Positions 23,911 through 38,800 of a stretch of DNA of 64,000 nucleotides are shown here, piece by piece. The DNA comes from Dermatophagoides farinae (taxonomy: Eukaryota; Arthropoda; Arachnida; Sarcoptiformes; Pyroglyphidae). The notes below the pieces were generated by a model, which made no database searches, had not been told where the DNA came from, and worked only from the letters and a program-made list of their open reading frames with translations. The stretch is taken from assembly GCF_024713945.1 (NCBI RefSeq), contig NC_134677.1, positions 6,575,001 to 6,639,000 of the forward strand. The letters run 5' to 3'. The first letter of the stretch is position 1, and each line of letters opens with the position of its first letter. The position numbers and the translations under genes were made by a program.

Positions 23911-26542
23911 TGTAAAACTATTGCCGATCGCATTAACAATTGTTACGATAGAAAAAAAATCAAGTTTTAAATAACACCCAATACGATTATTAATAAACCA
24001 AATAATAATCGAATAGAATCGAATTCTCTATTTATTTCATCATATAACAAATTAATCAATAAAACTTGATAACATTATGACTGCTACTTGGAAATAAATT
24101 GATCGCCATTGTTGTAATATTATGATGACGATTTTTTTTATATATATATGTTGTCGACAGATATGTTTAAACAAGCTGTCCATTAATTAATCATCGGTGG
24201 TTATACTGATCGGGTGGTGTGTGTGTGTTGTATGTTGTTCCAAAATAAAAAAAAACGATCATGATTCTTGAGTTGATTTTCATTTTCGATACTTGAATGA
24301 ATGATTGTAGCTGCATTTTTTTCGCTGTTTATTATTATAATAATATTGTTATTGATATTATTATTATTATTATTAGTTGGAACAAAAGTTATATGTCTCT
24401 ATTGAGCATTTAGCTCATAATAAAAAAAAGAAAAAAGAAAACCGGAATAATAACATATTTTCTAATGTTGTTAAATAATAAACATTAATAAACCATTGTA
24501 TTAGTTGCATGCACATTTATGAAAAATAAAACAACCGAATGGTTATGAGTGCCGTCTGGCTCTTATCACAATAATAATAATAATCATCATCATCATCATC
24601 ATCGTCATCAATGATTCTTTTTTTTCTGATGAAAAAAAAGAATCGAAGCAAAACAAACGATCCACAAAAGTGTTTCCATATTTTTGTTTTTTTTTTCATA
24701 AATAGAATGAGGAAAAAAAATGTTTGTTTGGCCAAATCTGCAAGTGACAGATTTGATTTTGGACTTTCTATCTGTACATTGTGTGTGTGTGTGTTTGCCA
24801 TTCGTATTTAAGAGTATATGCATTGTGCTTCCATTATTCGGTGACAAAACTAATTTACTTTTTCCGCCCGCCCAGTTTGAGTGTGTGTGTGTGTGTGTCT
24901 GCATGTATGTATCAATGATGAAATTCTTGGACCCTGAAGACAATCAGAAAGAGAAAATAGCCCACACACACACAAAACAGAAATCGAATACAGAAAAAAA
25001 ACTCGATTTATATTTATTAAATTGACAATAATAATTAATATATATCTAAACTCGTTTGATTTTGATACATGAAATCAATGGATCGTAAAACGAGTTTTTT
25101 TGTTGTTGTTGTTATTATTTTTGTTTTGGTCATTTTGAAACATTTATTATTAATCACAATCCAAAATAAGAATAATGTCGAATCGATATCAAATTGAAAC
25201 AAACAAAGGAAATTGCCAATCTTGAATTCCTGAATTCAATGATCATGATGTCTAGAACACATGTCGTGTTTGTCATTTCACATTTTCATATAAAATAAAA
25301 TTCTGGCTGTCAAATCATAAATTCTCTCTCTCTCTCTCCCTCTTTCTTTGTATGTGTGTGTGTATGTAAAAAATTTTATTTTACTTTACTAAGCTGGATT
25401 GAATTTTTTTTCAAAAATAAAAAAAAAATTCAGATGAATTTTTTGCTTTTTTTGATACAAATCAATCCAGAATAAAAGACCTGTTGTAATATTATAATGT
25501 GTGACAATATTATTAAAAAAAAAATGATTGCTATCGATTGGAAATTGATTCGATCGAATTGATTCTGTTTTTATTTTCTTTTCTTTTCATGATAGCCAAA
25601 TTTTTTTTCTGATATTATTTCCAATGTAACGATGTATAAAAAAAACCAATAATATCAAGTTTCTGGTTATATGACTGTTATATTGGCTTTATATGGATAA
25701 ATAGTCGATTATACGATGAATGAATAGATTGATAGCGATTGAGAGAAAAAAAACTAGTGTACCCAACATCACATGCAAACTTGTGATGGTGCTTGTGTTT
25801 TTTTTTACAATCGAATCTCAATGGAAAAAAAAATTCTCAAACATTTTTGGATCGACCGTTCATAGTTTCAGTCGAGTTTCAATTGCGATCCACATAGTGA
25901 ATACATTGTGCGTCATGTGCTTATGACAGGTATGAAAGTTTTTTTTTTACTTTTTTTTTATTCCGTTATATTCAATGGTCGTGTGTGTGTGTGTGTGTTT
26001 GTGCGTATGTTGAAAACACAACGGTGCCACTGGCTGTGTGTGTATGAGTGTTTTTAGGGAATGAAGATTTTCTTGAAATTTGATAATGTAATGTGGTCCA
26101 TAATTTCATTATACGATGATTGAGAAAAGAATTGAATTTTTTTTTTCTCATACATTCCATTCTTACCTCAAAATTCCATTATAATGATGATAATAATAAA
26201 GAAATATAATCGTTGAATGAGTTTTGATTTGATTGAATTTTTTCTTTCTTTTCTTTTCTTAGCTCTATTAAATTATCAATACATGATGATGATCATATAA
26301 TTCAATCATCATAATCATTTTGATAAAATGGAAATTATTATTATAACTACAGAATAAAAATGATTATTACAAGCAATGATGATGATGTTTGTCGCCATTC
26401 TTTATTTATAAAATAAAAACACACACATACACACGGCAATTATCGATTAATGGCACACATTTGACATATGGTGAACAATCATTATTGTTTTGGTAAATGT
26501 ATTTTACATTTATGAATGAGATTCTTATGGTACCCAACAACC

Positions 26543-26565
26543 AAAAAAAAAAAAAAAAAAAAAAA
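26543..26565. repeat. Pure A23 homopolymer
   Basis: Twenty-three consecutive A residues on the plus strand with no target-site duplication or retro-element body visible upstream, so a plain homopolymer rather than a retrogene tail. Confidence 0.85.
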
Positions 26566-28150
26566 CGATCATCAATTTTTGATCATTAAAACCAACTATA
26601 ACAATAACAATAACATAGTTATGGACAATGGACAATGAACAATAACAACAAAAAACAAACGATGATGATCAAATCGTTGGTGGTGGTGATAATGGCCTCA
26701 TTGAATGTCGTGAACAAATGCTGCCTTGCAATTTTTTTTTTCGCTCATCACCACCATCATCATCATAATAGGAAACACATGTTCCGTATTTCATTGGAAG
26801 AGAAGCCAGAAAAAAATCTATAATATAAAATTATTATCGATTCATTCAATTCATTCGTCTATTCATTCATTCATTCATTCATTCTCGTATTGTTGACACT
26901 TTTTTTCCATCTTTTCTCATAAATTGCTTAGATTGTTTGATTTTTTAAATATATCATTATTGCTATTTTATCTATCCATATGCATTTGATTCGTGAATGG
27001 AATTTATACCGAAAAAAAAATTCATCATACCATAAAAACCATCATCATCATCATCATATGAACCATTGAATCATTTATTGTCTTTTTAATATTAGAGGAA
27101 AAAAAATCTGATTCACATAGTTAATAATAATCATAGATTAATGTTTGCGTATAAAATAATTAAAACAAAAACGAAAAAATTCGTATGAACTGAATTTGAA
27201 TGATGAAATATTGCCGGCATACTGTATATAATAAATGAATGAATCGATGAACTTTTTTTTTGTATTCTTGTTTCCATTAGCAATCTTTTTCCATTTAAAT
27301 ATTTGTGTGTATGTGTGTGTGCATGGCATTTTCAACTTGAATACGGAACTTAACCAGAAAAAAATCAAAAAAAAAAAACTCCAAGTTGATTTGAATTTAA
27401 TTGGATTCTGCGTGAAGTTTTATCGGATCGAAACGGATGAAAAAAAACCGCTAATAGTTGACAAATATACGCGTGTCGTTCTTTTTTTTTTCTTTGATGA
27501 TGATGGGGGACACAATTTTAGTTCAAACCCTTTTTTCGGTATCGATTTTTTTTGTGGCTATAATACTATCGGGCGATTCAGAAAAACGAAAAAAATCAAC
27601 GATAAATATATTCGATTGAATCATGTGAAAAACGTGTGCCAACACATTGAACAACCCTCGTAACGCTCTTTAAGAAACCATTAATATCAGCAATTGTGAA
27701 TGCCAAAAGTGAATGACAGAATCCGGATATTAATAGATTTTTTTTTCGTTGGTGTAAAAGTGAGTAAGTCATGTTTGTTGTCAATGATTGATTCAATGAT
27801 CCTTTCGCGCCTCTTGTTTTTTCCCAAAAAAATATATGTGTGCAAAAAAAATCGAAGCGAAAAATTTTTTTTCAATTTTTTTTTCTCTTTCTCTCTCTCT
27901 CCTCAACTTGCATTCATTTGAAAATCCTTTGGTTTCGGTTCAAATATCGGGTGTGTGTGTATGTGTGTGTGAGTGTGTGTGTGTAAATGCATTTGTATTC
28001 CAATGATTTGAATTCATATATATTCAATTTCAATTTGTTACCATCGTTGTCAAGAATAGTGGGTACAACCCGATAAAAAAAAACAGCCACTATTATTAAT
28101 ATTAATAATAATAAAAATGTGAATAAAATGAATATTTGAATGAATGAATT

Positions 28151-28170
28151 GAATGGAATGGAATGGAATG
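28151..28170. repeat. (GAATG)4 pentamer tract
   Basis: Four perfect GAATG units flanked by degenerate TGAA/AATG copies from about 28135 to 28180. GGAATG is also the TEAD/MCAT core, so it forms a homotypic cluster of potential sites by sequence only. Confidence 0.8.
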
Positions 28171-29285
28171 AAATGAAAATGTAACGGCTGCCAAGACCTT
28201 GTGGTTTTTCATTGGTTGCATATTTAATAAATTTAATTACTTTTGATATATTCAACGATGAAAAAATAATAATTTTCATGCATTATAATCATTAGACTTT
28301 TACCATAACATACTGTGCATATATGTGTGTATACACTCTGGTGTCAATTGCATTATATTTATGAAAAACTTTTAAACAAATTTTTCAACCAAAAAAAAAC
28401 AGGACGAAAATTGTGAAAAAAAAACAAATTTAAACCAATGAATATAGTGGTGTTAGTCAAGTTATTCCACCTTGATCACCATCACCATCATCATCATCAT
28501 CATCATTTCAGAAAGAATTCTGAACAGAAAAAAAGAAAATATTTGTGTATAAATTTTGAATTCACACATCATGCTTGTTGGTTATTATCACATAAACACA
28601 CATCACTCAACTTCAACTTTTTTTCTGGTTTTCAAACCCTGTAAAAAAAAGATTGAAATTTTTAAAAACAAAATTAGCAAATAACTGCTTCGAAGTTTTT
28701 TTTTCCACGAACACATCATCATCATCATCATCATCATTATGAAGATGATGAAAAAAAAACACCATTGCAAGAATCACCGACCAACGAAAAAAAAACGATT
28801 GAGTTTGCGAGTTGCGATGTTTTTTTTTCTACTGATTCTGATGTGTGTAATCAAGATGGTAATAGTCAACAGAGGAAATACACAGCTGTTACCATGCGTA
28901 TCGTTTTTTTTTTTCATATGCCTTTCCCTTCCTCGAATATGTCTGCGTCCCGAATCTTTTTGGTTCAAGTCGATTCTATACTATCGACTAGATGATGGTC
29001 GACTAAACACACACACACACAAATGTTCTTCAAGACTATACCGTACTGTTGTTGTTTCCATTAACAATTAACTACAGACCATTTTTCATCATCATCATCA
29101 TCATCAGCTATTGAAATTAATAGAGTCTGATAGTATGTGTGTGTGTGTACGTCGGAAACTACATTGTTAATGTGTATTTGTAGTTCTTTTTTTTTTTAGC
29201 AATGTTTGTTCTTTAGCAAAATTAATTTATTCAGATCATGTGTCGATAATGGAATTAATTTGGCTTGATTTTGTTTTGGTTGTTG

Positions 29286-29335
<50 letters not shown>
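29286..29335. repeat. (ATT)n microsatellite
   Basis: About 50 bases of uninterrupted ATT/TTA repeat, the longest trinucleotide run in the left half of the window. Confidence 0.9.
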
Positions 29336-29825
29336 GTGTTTGGTTTCTTCAATTGTTTTTTTTGTTTCTCTGTGAAATGTGATTCGTTATAAATACATAA
29401 TACACACACACAAACACGCATACACATATGAATGATGTTTATATACAAAAAAAAAAAGAAAAAGAAGGAGGAGAAATTGGAAAAGAAAAAACTTGAAACA
29501 CCCAATGATAATGATTAGGATCAAATTTATATTTTAATTATAATGATTCGCGTGATTTTTTTTTTTTTTCATTATCATCATCATCATCATTATTATTATT
29601 TCTATTACTTGATAATTTTTTTTTTTTTTTGGGAAGAAAATTTGAATATAAATGTTGAGATTATATAATATATATTAATGACAATTGAATGAATAGATGT
29701 GAGAAAAAAAAATTAGAGATCACTAGATGATCAAATTATAGTTTGCAATGTGTGTGTGTGTGTGTGTGTCTGTCTGTTTGGAATACATCCGGAAATTAGT
29801 GACGCTTGAAAGCTCTATTGATTGA

Positions 29826-32800
29826 TCAATCTTCAACTTTGATTTCCGAATCTTCGTCATCGTCATCATCATCATCATTATCATTGATATCATGGATATT
29901 ATTATTAAGATGATGATGATGATCATCATCATCATCACTATGATAATCCATTTCATCATCCATTTCATCTTGATTATCTTCAAAATTGCTTAATTTTTCA
30001 TCATATTCATCATCATGTTCTGAATCTTCTGTGCCGGAATTCGTATGACGTATGTCATCAATATTTTTATTATTATCGCTTGATGTCTGATGATGTATGT
30101 TCATCGAATGTGATTTTCTATGTTCATTCAGATTATTAATACTGAATAATTTAGGCTTATTATTTGCATAGTTTTCTATATTATAATACAAATTATGACT
30201 CTTTTTATTGTTGTTGATACTATCACAGAAAGAATTTGTATTCGTTACTGTTGTTTTTGTCATCGATGTTGATGAAGAAGATGATTTGAATGCAGATGAT
30301 TTGAGCGATGAAGAATTCTTATCATTCGTTATACCATTATGAATAGCTGATGATATCATTGTTGATTTACTACTTTTCGTATGAGATGTTGATGATGATG
30401 AATTACTATTCGTATACAAACCAACACGACCATAAACGGATGATGCAGATTTTGTACAAATTGGATCGCTGAGATCTAGATTTATTTTTCGAAAAATAAC
30501 AGTAACGATATTCATTTAATTAGAATTTTAAAAAAAATATAATCACATCATCATAACAAACCAACCTGGATTTGGATTATTTTTTGTTGGCAATGTTTGT
30601 TCTCTAGTTCCACCGTTGGATAAAAGTTCTCGTTCTTTTGAATTTCGCCATTTCATACGACGATTTTGAAACCATATTTTGACCTAAAATTTAATGGAAT
30701 AAATGAAAAACAAAATAACATTACAATAATAACTATTGAAGATCTCTTTCAATATCAAAAATAAATTGATTTATTCGGAAGAGCGAGAGAGAGAGTAAAA
30801 ATTCTCGACAGAACATTTGTCATTCTATATAAAAGAGAGACATATAAGAGTTTTGAGAAAAAAAAATCAATTTAAGCAATTCAAGATAGATAAAAGTCAA
30901 TAAGAAACAATTTACACAATTACAATATTGCCATTTTTTTTTTGTTAAACGAATATTTGGATCAAATTACCCATGTAGCATATGGTAGACATTCTTACAT
31001 TCATTCACCATCAATGATTGTCCATCATCATCCATTTATGTGTTTATGTGTGTACAAACATAACATAACATTTTAGTGTACCAGAAGAGTCATTGGATTT
31101 TTTTCCTCTAAAGCTTTGAAACGTTTTTTTTTTTTTGCTTCACAAGTAAATATTTAATATGCTTCTTTTTCTGTGAACCAATGATTCTGTAACCGTCACT
31201 TTAATAGCAATGATAAAATAACACCCACAAAATTAACGTCAAACTTTGATTTCTTTTCAATTGCCTAGTTTTATCTATCCATTGTATGTTTGATGTTAAC
31301 TAGAATTTTGATGAAAAAAAAAAAATTTTTTTTTCTTCTTTGTTTTGCCAATTTTTTCTTCAGTCTTTGTGTGGTTTAATGTAGCCATTTTTTGTTGTTG
31401 TTGTTGTTGCAACGATCAACTAATCGATTTATTTTGGCAAACATATAGAATATCTAATATATTTTTCATATATAGAGATAAATGGAATAGGAAATGATTT
31501 TAATGTTGAAATTATTGCACATTCTCCATTCTGTACTTATTTTATTGGATCTATAATGTGTGATTTGATGTGCGATGATATTATCATCATCATCGTCATC
31601 ATCATCATCATCGCAGTTGTTGTTTTTTCTTGATGTTGTTGTCATCCATCAATCTTATTTTTTTCTGTTGCTTGTCTTTTTTTTTTTTTTTTTTTTGGTT
31701 TGGGTCTTTGGGTTTTTTTCTTCATCTTTATAGAATTGGAATGTGCATCACGCACACTAAAAGTATAAATGTCTGTATGCATGTGTGTGTGTGTATGTGT
31801 GTGTGTGTGTGTGTGTGTAATTGAGCGATTAAAAAGAGATTAAATTTGGCTCGACATTTTATCAGCGAACATGATGATGATTTAAATGTCAAATGGTGAT
31901 TGACTTCAATTAGTATCGAGTTTAATTTCAAACTATGATTTTCATGCCATTATTAACATCATTATCATTCATCTAAATTATTGTACAAAAAATAAAAATA
32001 AAAAAAATTTTGATTTCGAATCAATTCAATGATTATGATGATGCATAATTCATACATTATCAAACTATATATATATATATAGATCATCATCATGTAAAAA
32101 TTCGTATCAATTACATAATCACCATCATCATTATCAAAAACAAAGATGATGATGATGATTATGTGATTTGATCATCAATTGAAAAATATTGATGAAATTG
32201 ATTCAATGAATGCAATGATTTTTAGAAACAATCATGTACAATTTATAAAAATGCATACATCACGCCTTAAATTGAATGTATGTATGTATGACTAACAAAT
32301 TCTCTCTCTCTCTCTCATTTCAATTCAGATTCATATTTAGATTCGTTTTTTTTTCAGTATTCCGTTCTTGTCGTTGTCATCTTGTTTTTCGTTCTTGTTG
32401 TTGTACTTTTTTTTTGTATGTGTGTGTGTGTGTAATGTGAACAATCATTTTATTATTCAGATATATCTATCTATCCTGTATGCGGGATGTGTGTGTGTGT
32501 GTGTGTACATGTGTTGCTTACAAAAATCGAATAAAAATCATCAACATTAGATTCTTTTGTTTGGGTATAAGGACATTTGGTTCGTTCATCATCATCATCA
32601 TCATCATCATCATATATTGTATCGAATATTTAAATCAAATAGAAGAGAAAAAAAATGAAAATAAAAACGTAATAATATGGCATTAGGTAATGGTTTTCTA
32701 TGGAAATGAATTGAATAAATTGTACACGAATCATCATCATCATCATCATCACACACGCACACAGATTTAGATTAAATGATTTTATGTTTAAAATTGAATT

Positions 32801-32829
32801 CGATTACTCGATGATGTTGATGTTGTTGT

Positions 32830-32861
<32 letters not shown>

Positions 32862-35800
32862 CAGATGAAAACTTGTCGAGTTCTCTTTTTCTATCATTTT
32901 ATTGCCATTATTCTAATTCAACAATCGATAACGAAAAAAAAAAAAATTTTTTTTTTCGCTGTAATCATCAATGTATGATATCTTTTCTGCGGCATTACGA
33001 AATTATGTTACCACACATCTATAAAGATCAAAAATGTGTGTGTATGTGTGTGGTACCAAACAATAACAACAAAAATTATCATTTTACAATGGATATATAT
33101 AAATACGATTTTCATTCACACTGTTTACTCATATATATATATAAAGATAAATAAAATAGAAACTGGATTAAGTTTGGCAGCAGTTTGAATTCTTTCAGAT
33201 GAATAGTGATGATAGGTATTGTGTATGTTGTATGTGTGTGTGGTGTTCCAGATGATGGCACCAGATGTTGGTTAAATATCAAGGCCACAAGTGCCCATTG
33301 AAAAAAAAAATCAAATGAAAAAAAGAACACAAAAGGCATCACATTATCACTTGTATTGAATCTTTAGAATTTTAGTACACTGTATTGTATGTGCAAGTGC
33401 AATACTACTATATGTTAAAGATTCATTTTTTTCATTTGGGACTAGTTTTTTTCGCTTGAAATTTTTTTTGTTCAACTCTATCCTTTTTAATAATAAGCAC
33501 TGAAACTTGATTTAAAAAAAACTTAATTGTAATTATTATGTCGTATATGATGATGATGATCATGTTCATATTGTATAAATATTTTGATAAATCTATGAAA
33601 ATGACGAAAAAAACTTACTTGTGAATCTTTTAAACCAAGTTTTTCGGCCAATTTTTTCCTATCTGGTTTACTAATATATTTTTGCATTTGAAAACGTTTC
33701 TCTAGGCCTTGTCGTTGGGCATCAGAAAATACGGCACGACGCATCATTCCTCTTCGTGGTTTACCTCGGGTTGCCCATGGAAAACCGGCAGCAAATGATA
33801 AGCTTGCCAATGGCCGTAAACCTACTGATGATGGATTGGTTACTGATGCTGCTGCTGTTACTGATGATGATGATGGTACGGCTGTTGCAAGAACATTTTG
33901 TGCTGATGTTTGATGATGATGATGATGATGATGATGACTGACATTGGTTGATGAATTTACAGTAACCGTATTTAATATGGATGATGGAGGCGGCTGTTGT
34001 ACGGCCGTACTCGTCACATTTGATGACGAAGTGCTTGATGATCCACCACCACCACCACCACCAGCATTTGAACCTATTGTCAACGACAGCATGAATGGAA
34101 ATGAAAATATTATTCTTTAGATTTAACATTATTAACTAAATAACAGTTGTGTATGTGTGTGTGTGTGCTGTGCGTGATTGATCCTTGACACGTGAAGGAC
34201 AAACAAACATTGAAAAACTGATTGTATATTCAATTAAACTTAAACCATTGAATGTTTAAAAAAAAAAATTTTTTTTTATTTATTCCATACATATACACAC
34301 TGATATTAACCGTTACAATTTATTCTAATTGCCAATTGCAAAAAGGATAATAATAATGATAAGTAATAAAAATGCAAATTAGATTCATTTCGTATTAAGT
34401 GTTCGTTTTACGTTTTTGTGTTTGCTAATATGGACCAAAAAAAAAAAAAAAAATGTATTGCAAAATTATTTTTGAAGAGATTTCAATTTTTGATGATAAT
34501 TTGTTTGTGTAAGAAAAATTTAAATGACAATTGAATTGTAAAATACTAGTTGCATTTTATTTATTAAAATTCTTTACAGATTTATGTTGTGAGAATTATA
34601 TTATTATTATTGTTATTATCATTATTTACATTGGAAAAAAATTACTTACCAACTAAATATGATGATCTTGATGAGAAAAAATTATGAAAATCAATCAAAG
34701 GACGGTGTGCATTATTTGTTGATGAAACGATTGAAACGGGTGATGATTGTGATGATTTATTATTATTGTTTAGGCCATTTGCATAAAACGATGGGACATT
34801 CGATTTCAATCCATTTCGATCTGTGTGTGTTTGTGTGTGTATGTGTGTGAAAAAAAGAAAGAAATTGCCATTTATTAATCGATATAATATCATTCTTGTG
34901 TGTGTGTGTGTATTTTATTTTAGTTTAGATTATTATTAGCGATAAACGATTTTATTATTATTCTAACTGCAAAGGTAAATTTTTCTTTTCAAGATTCTTT
35001 TTTTATAGTGTTCTTGTCACGATCAATGAAAAAAATATATGAGGTTTCCATTATGTGTATTTCTATCATGTGTGTGTGTCTTGAAAATTGAATCATCAAA
35101 ACAAAACAAAAAATGACAGCTAATTAATGAATGAACAACACGAGCATAAACACACACACACACACACTTATATATTGTATTGGATGTTCAACAAGTTAAA
35201 TTCCCGTCATTTTACAACAATTAGATCATGTGATTTGACGGAAAAGAAAAACAATAATTGTTCAAACAATAGAAAGGAAAAGAATAGATATTATCGTTTG
35301 TTTTTTTTGTTTTTGTTTTTTTTCGCTCAACTGAATAAAAGATTTGAGCATCAATAAATGTATCGAGCTTCATCATCATATATTATTATTATAACATTGA
35401 AACATTAAATGTTTGCAATGCATGTAACGATTTTTTTTGTGTTGTATCACACAATACACAAAGATGTATGTGTCTGTCATCATCATCATCATCATCATTG
35501 ATCATATTCGTCGATAAACAAGAAAAAAAAACTTAACGATTCATCAAATACATTGTCGAATTAGACACGCATATTTCTAATTTTTTTTCTGACGATATTC
35601 GATATGATCATAATTAATAGTCAATTAGAACATGATGATGATGATGATGATCATTTAACAGCAGCAGAAGGCTTTTTTCAATTGAATTGATGATCATAAT
35701 CATGAACATCATGAGGGAAACAAAAAAAAAACATAAAAATATATCCGAAACAAAAACAGCAAAAAAAAAAATCTCATTAATTAATCTCATCATCATATGG

Positions 35801-38800
35801 TTCATCTATATTGTCTTCTAATTGGTATCTTTCATCAAACGATCATCAAACGAACAAAATGAAATGGTTTTTTTTCTTTTTGGTTGATTATTGAAAAAAA
35901 CAAAAAGAAAAACAAAGCTTTTTTTTGTTTTATTTTCATGTCATCGTTTTGTATCTTATAAACTTATATAGAAAAAAAATGATTAAAGCCAAAATGGTCA
36001 GAAAAAAAACGCCACTGGATAGATAGATAGATAAATCTCAATATGAATCAACAATAATAAACAGAATGAAAACGTGCATCACGATCACGATAATGTTATT
36101 GTTGTTGATGATGATGATGATGATTGGGAGAAAAATCCAATCGATGGTTTCAATATAGACATTATATGCTCATAAAAAAAAATTTTAGAACATAATTAAT
36201 ATAAAAATAATAGTAGTAGTAGTAGTAATAGTAGTTAATATTTGGCAAATGATTATCATCCATCCATCCATACATGATGTAGAAAATGGAAAGAGAAGAA
36301 AACAATGTTTAAAACAATACAATTTTAATCATCGATTATGATGTTGATGATGATGATGATGATGATGATTTGATCACGTTCATTCATTAAAAGCCTGCCG
36401 CCGATTTTTTGTTTTGTTTTGTTTTGTTTTGTTTTGTTTTCGATTTTTTTTCAACTATTGTAATGTAATCATATGTCGATCATTTTTTGCATATAAATAC
36501 TTTACATGATGTTGTTTACAAATATTGTTGACAATATTGGGTTTCAATAGTTTGTTTTTTGTTGCTGTTGTTGTTGTTGATATGTAAAAAAACCTGCCTA
36601 AAGGTAAAATCTACCTAGTCTGATCGATTAATCATTTAATGTGTATAATGATGATGGTGATGATGATGATGTTTTTCTTTCCTTGTTCAACATTAATTAA
36701 TCACATTCAGACAACAATAAGGATAATGGTGGGGGATCAGATTTAGCTGGTGAATTATATGACCATATGATGATTGTAATGTATTTTCTCCCTTTTTATA
36801 TAATTTTATTATATTGAAATTAACTTGTTCATATGACACAAACACACACACACACTCGCAATTATTATTTGAATATAATTTGCTAATTCAACAATATATA
36901 AATGAATATATCAAATCAAGAGATGGTGGTGTTTCCTATTTTTTGAATATTTGCATTTTGTTCACTTTCATGGCCATACTAAATAGTCATCGTCTTTGTT
37001 GCAATTTTTTTTCTTTCGACCATTTTTTTGCATTGGGATAATTAGTCAGATTTTTGTTGTTGTTTCTCTTTTTTTTTCTAAGCAAGAAAAAAAATTTCAT
37101 CGTTTTTCTCATCACCATCATTTTTTTTTTCTTCATTCACCTGGTACCTTGAATAAATTTTTTTGTTTTGTTTTGTTTTTGGTTCTTGTTTCAAACAACA
37201 ACAACAAGAACGGAACAAAGGATAGTGATGAGAAGACGAGAAAAACAAAAAAAAAATCAAAAATTCTTGCGTGCGAAAAATATTTTTTTTTTAATTTTTT
37301 TCAGATTTTGGCATAGCAGAGCAAAGTAAAGTTTAGTGAAAATATAATGGGAGAATGAAAAAAAAAACGAAAATTTTCTATTCTATTCAATCTAATCTAC
37401 CCAAAATCTGGATGGGTAGTTTAGTTGTGTGTGTGTGTGTGTGTTTAGGTTGATGGCACGCTTTTTTTTATGGCAGCAACATAGACAAGTCTTGAAACAA
37501 CTTTATATGCATGTTTTGTGTGTGTATATGCTGGGTATATATATATAATGACTTAATTTGACTTGCCTGTTGCATAGTGATGTGGTTGTAGTAGTGTGTT
37601 TGTGTTTTTTTTATCCAGTATCATTTGAAATTTTTTTTTTTGTAGTAGAAAAAAAAGTCACCATCATTGGCTGGCTTATTAGCATTTAATTATAGGTTAT
37701 ATGATGTGTGTGTGTTTGTGTTGAGTGAAAAAAAAAGTTTTTTTTTCTCCAAAGCTTAACTACGGTAAGATTGGTGATGCACATGGCTTAAATGTGATTG
37801 TTGTTGCTGTTGTTTGCTATTGCAGGTACAGTCAATTCAGTTCGCTAAGCTAAATCGTGTTGTTGCCGCCATTCAAACACATTAATCAAAGACTGAATGA
37901 ATTTTTTTTTTTTTTTTTTTGGTATGCAAAGAAACAAAAAAGCCAATGACTTTTAATTGCTTCTAATCGGTTATAATGATGATGATGATGAGCATTTATA
38001 TATACAACAACAACAAAAAAAAACTTCACAGAAAATCAAATCAAATGCATATTATTATGTGCGTGTGTATAGAGAGATAATACAATTATTACAATACAAT
38101 AAAAATGATTGCTTATAATTCACAATTCATAATTGTATCAATAAAATGATCTTGATTGCTTTTGAATATAAAATATTGAAACAAAACAAGAGAAACAAAA
38201 AAAAATTCACCATTAATATATACATAAGGTGCTCATAATGATAATAATAATCATTATTATTATGTACAACAAAATATATAATCATCATGATCATAATCAT
38301 TATCGGAAATTTTTTTTTTGAAAAAAAATTTCTATAGAAAAGTGGGCGTGTTTTTTTTTCTTTATCCAAATGAATCAATCAATCAATCAAGCAATCAAAT
38401 CAGAAAAAAAACAAATTGTTTGTTTCAACTATATAGAATAAAACAAAACAAAACAAAAAAAAAACATTCATGAATATAATGACTATATATTAAATAAGGG
38501 GAAATTATTCTAACAAAATTTAAAAAAAAAATGGAAACAGAATCCATTACAAATTGTTGATTGATTATCATGTTTGAAAAAAGGTAAAATATTGACAAAT
38601 AACAAATGAAAATGATTTAATATTCATGTTATTAAAACAAAGAAACTGGAGGTAAAAAAAAATCATTGGCACCAATCAGTAAATATAGATGGCGAGAAAA
38701 AAAAACCAACTGAACAACGCCTCATTCTAAATAATACATAACGATGATCATCATGATATAATAATATAATCATTACCTCTAAATCATTTTTTTCTCTTTT

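Larger units (their letters stand above)
23911..29825. other. Gene-free microsatellite-rich region, CK1-like to Dbx
   Basis: 5.9 kb with no supportable exon on either strand. Contents: repeated CAT/ATG runs, GT/CA runs (about 24782-24796, 24881-24898, 25981-25999, 27951-27984 and 29750-29769), a pure A23 tract at 26543-26565, a (GAATG)4 tract at 28151-28170 and an (ATT)n tract at 29286-29335. Open frames here are built of the repeats. Some of it may be Dbx 3' UTR and downstream regulatory DNA. Confidence 0.55.

Noticed and set aside
26543-26565. Retrogene or SINE poly-A tail
   Set aside because: No element body, internal promoter or target-site duplication seen upstream.
28151-28170. Satellite array based on GAATG
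   Set aside because: Only four units; too short for a satellite.
33756-34129. Open frames overlapping the Dbx homeobox exon in other frames
   Set aside because: Shadows of the real exon; Leu/Met/Asp or Trp runs arise from GAT and CCA repeats.
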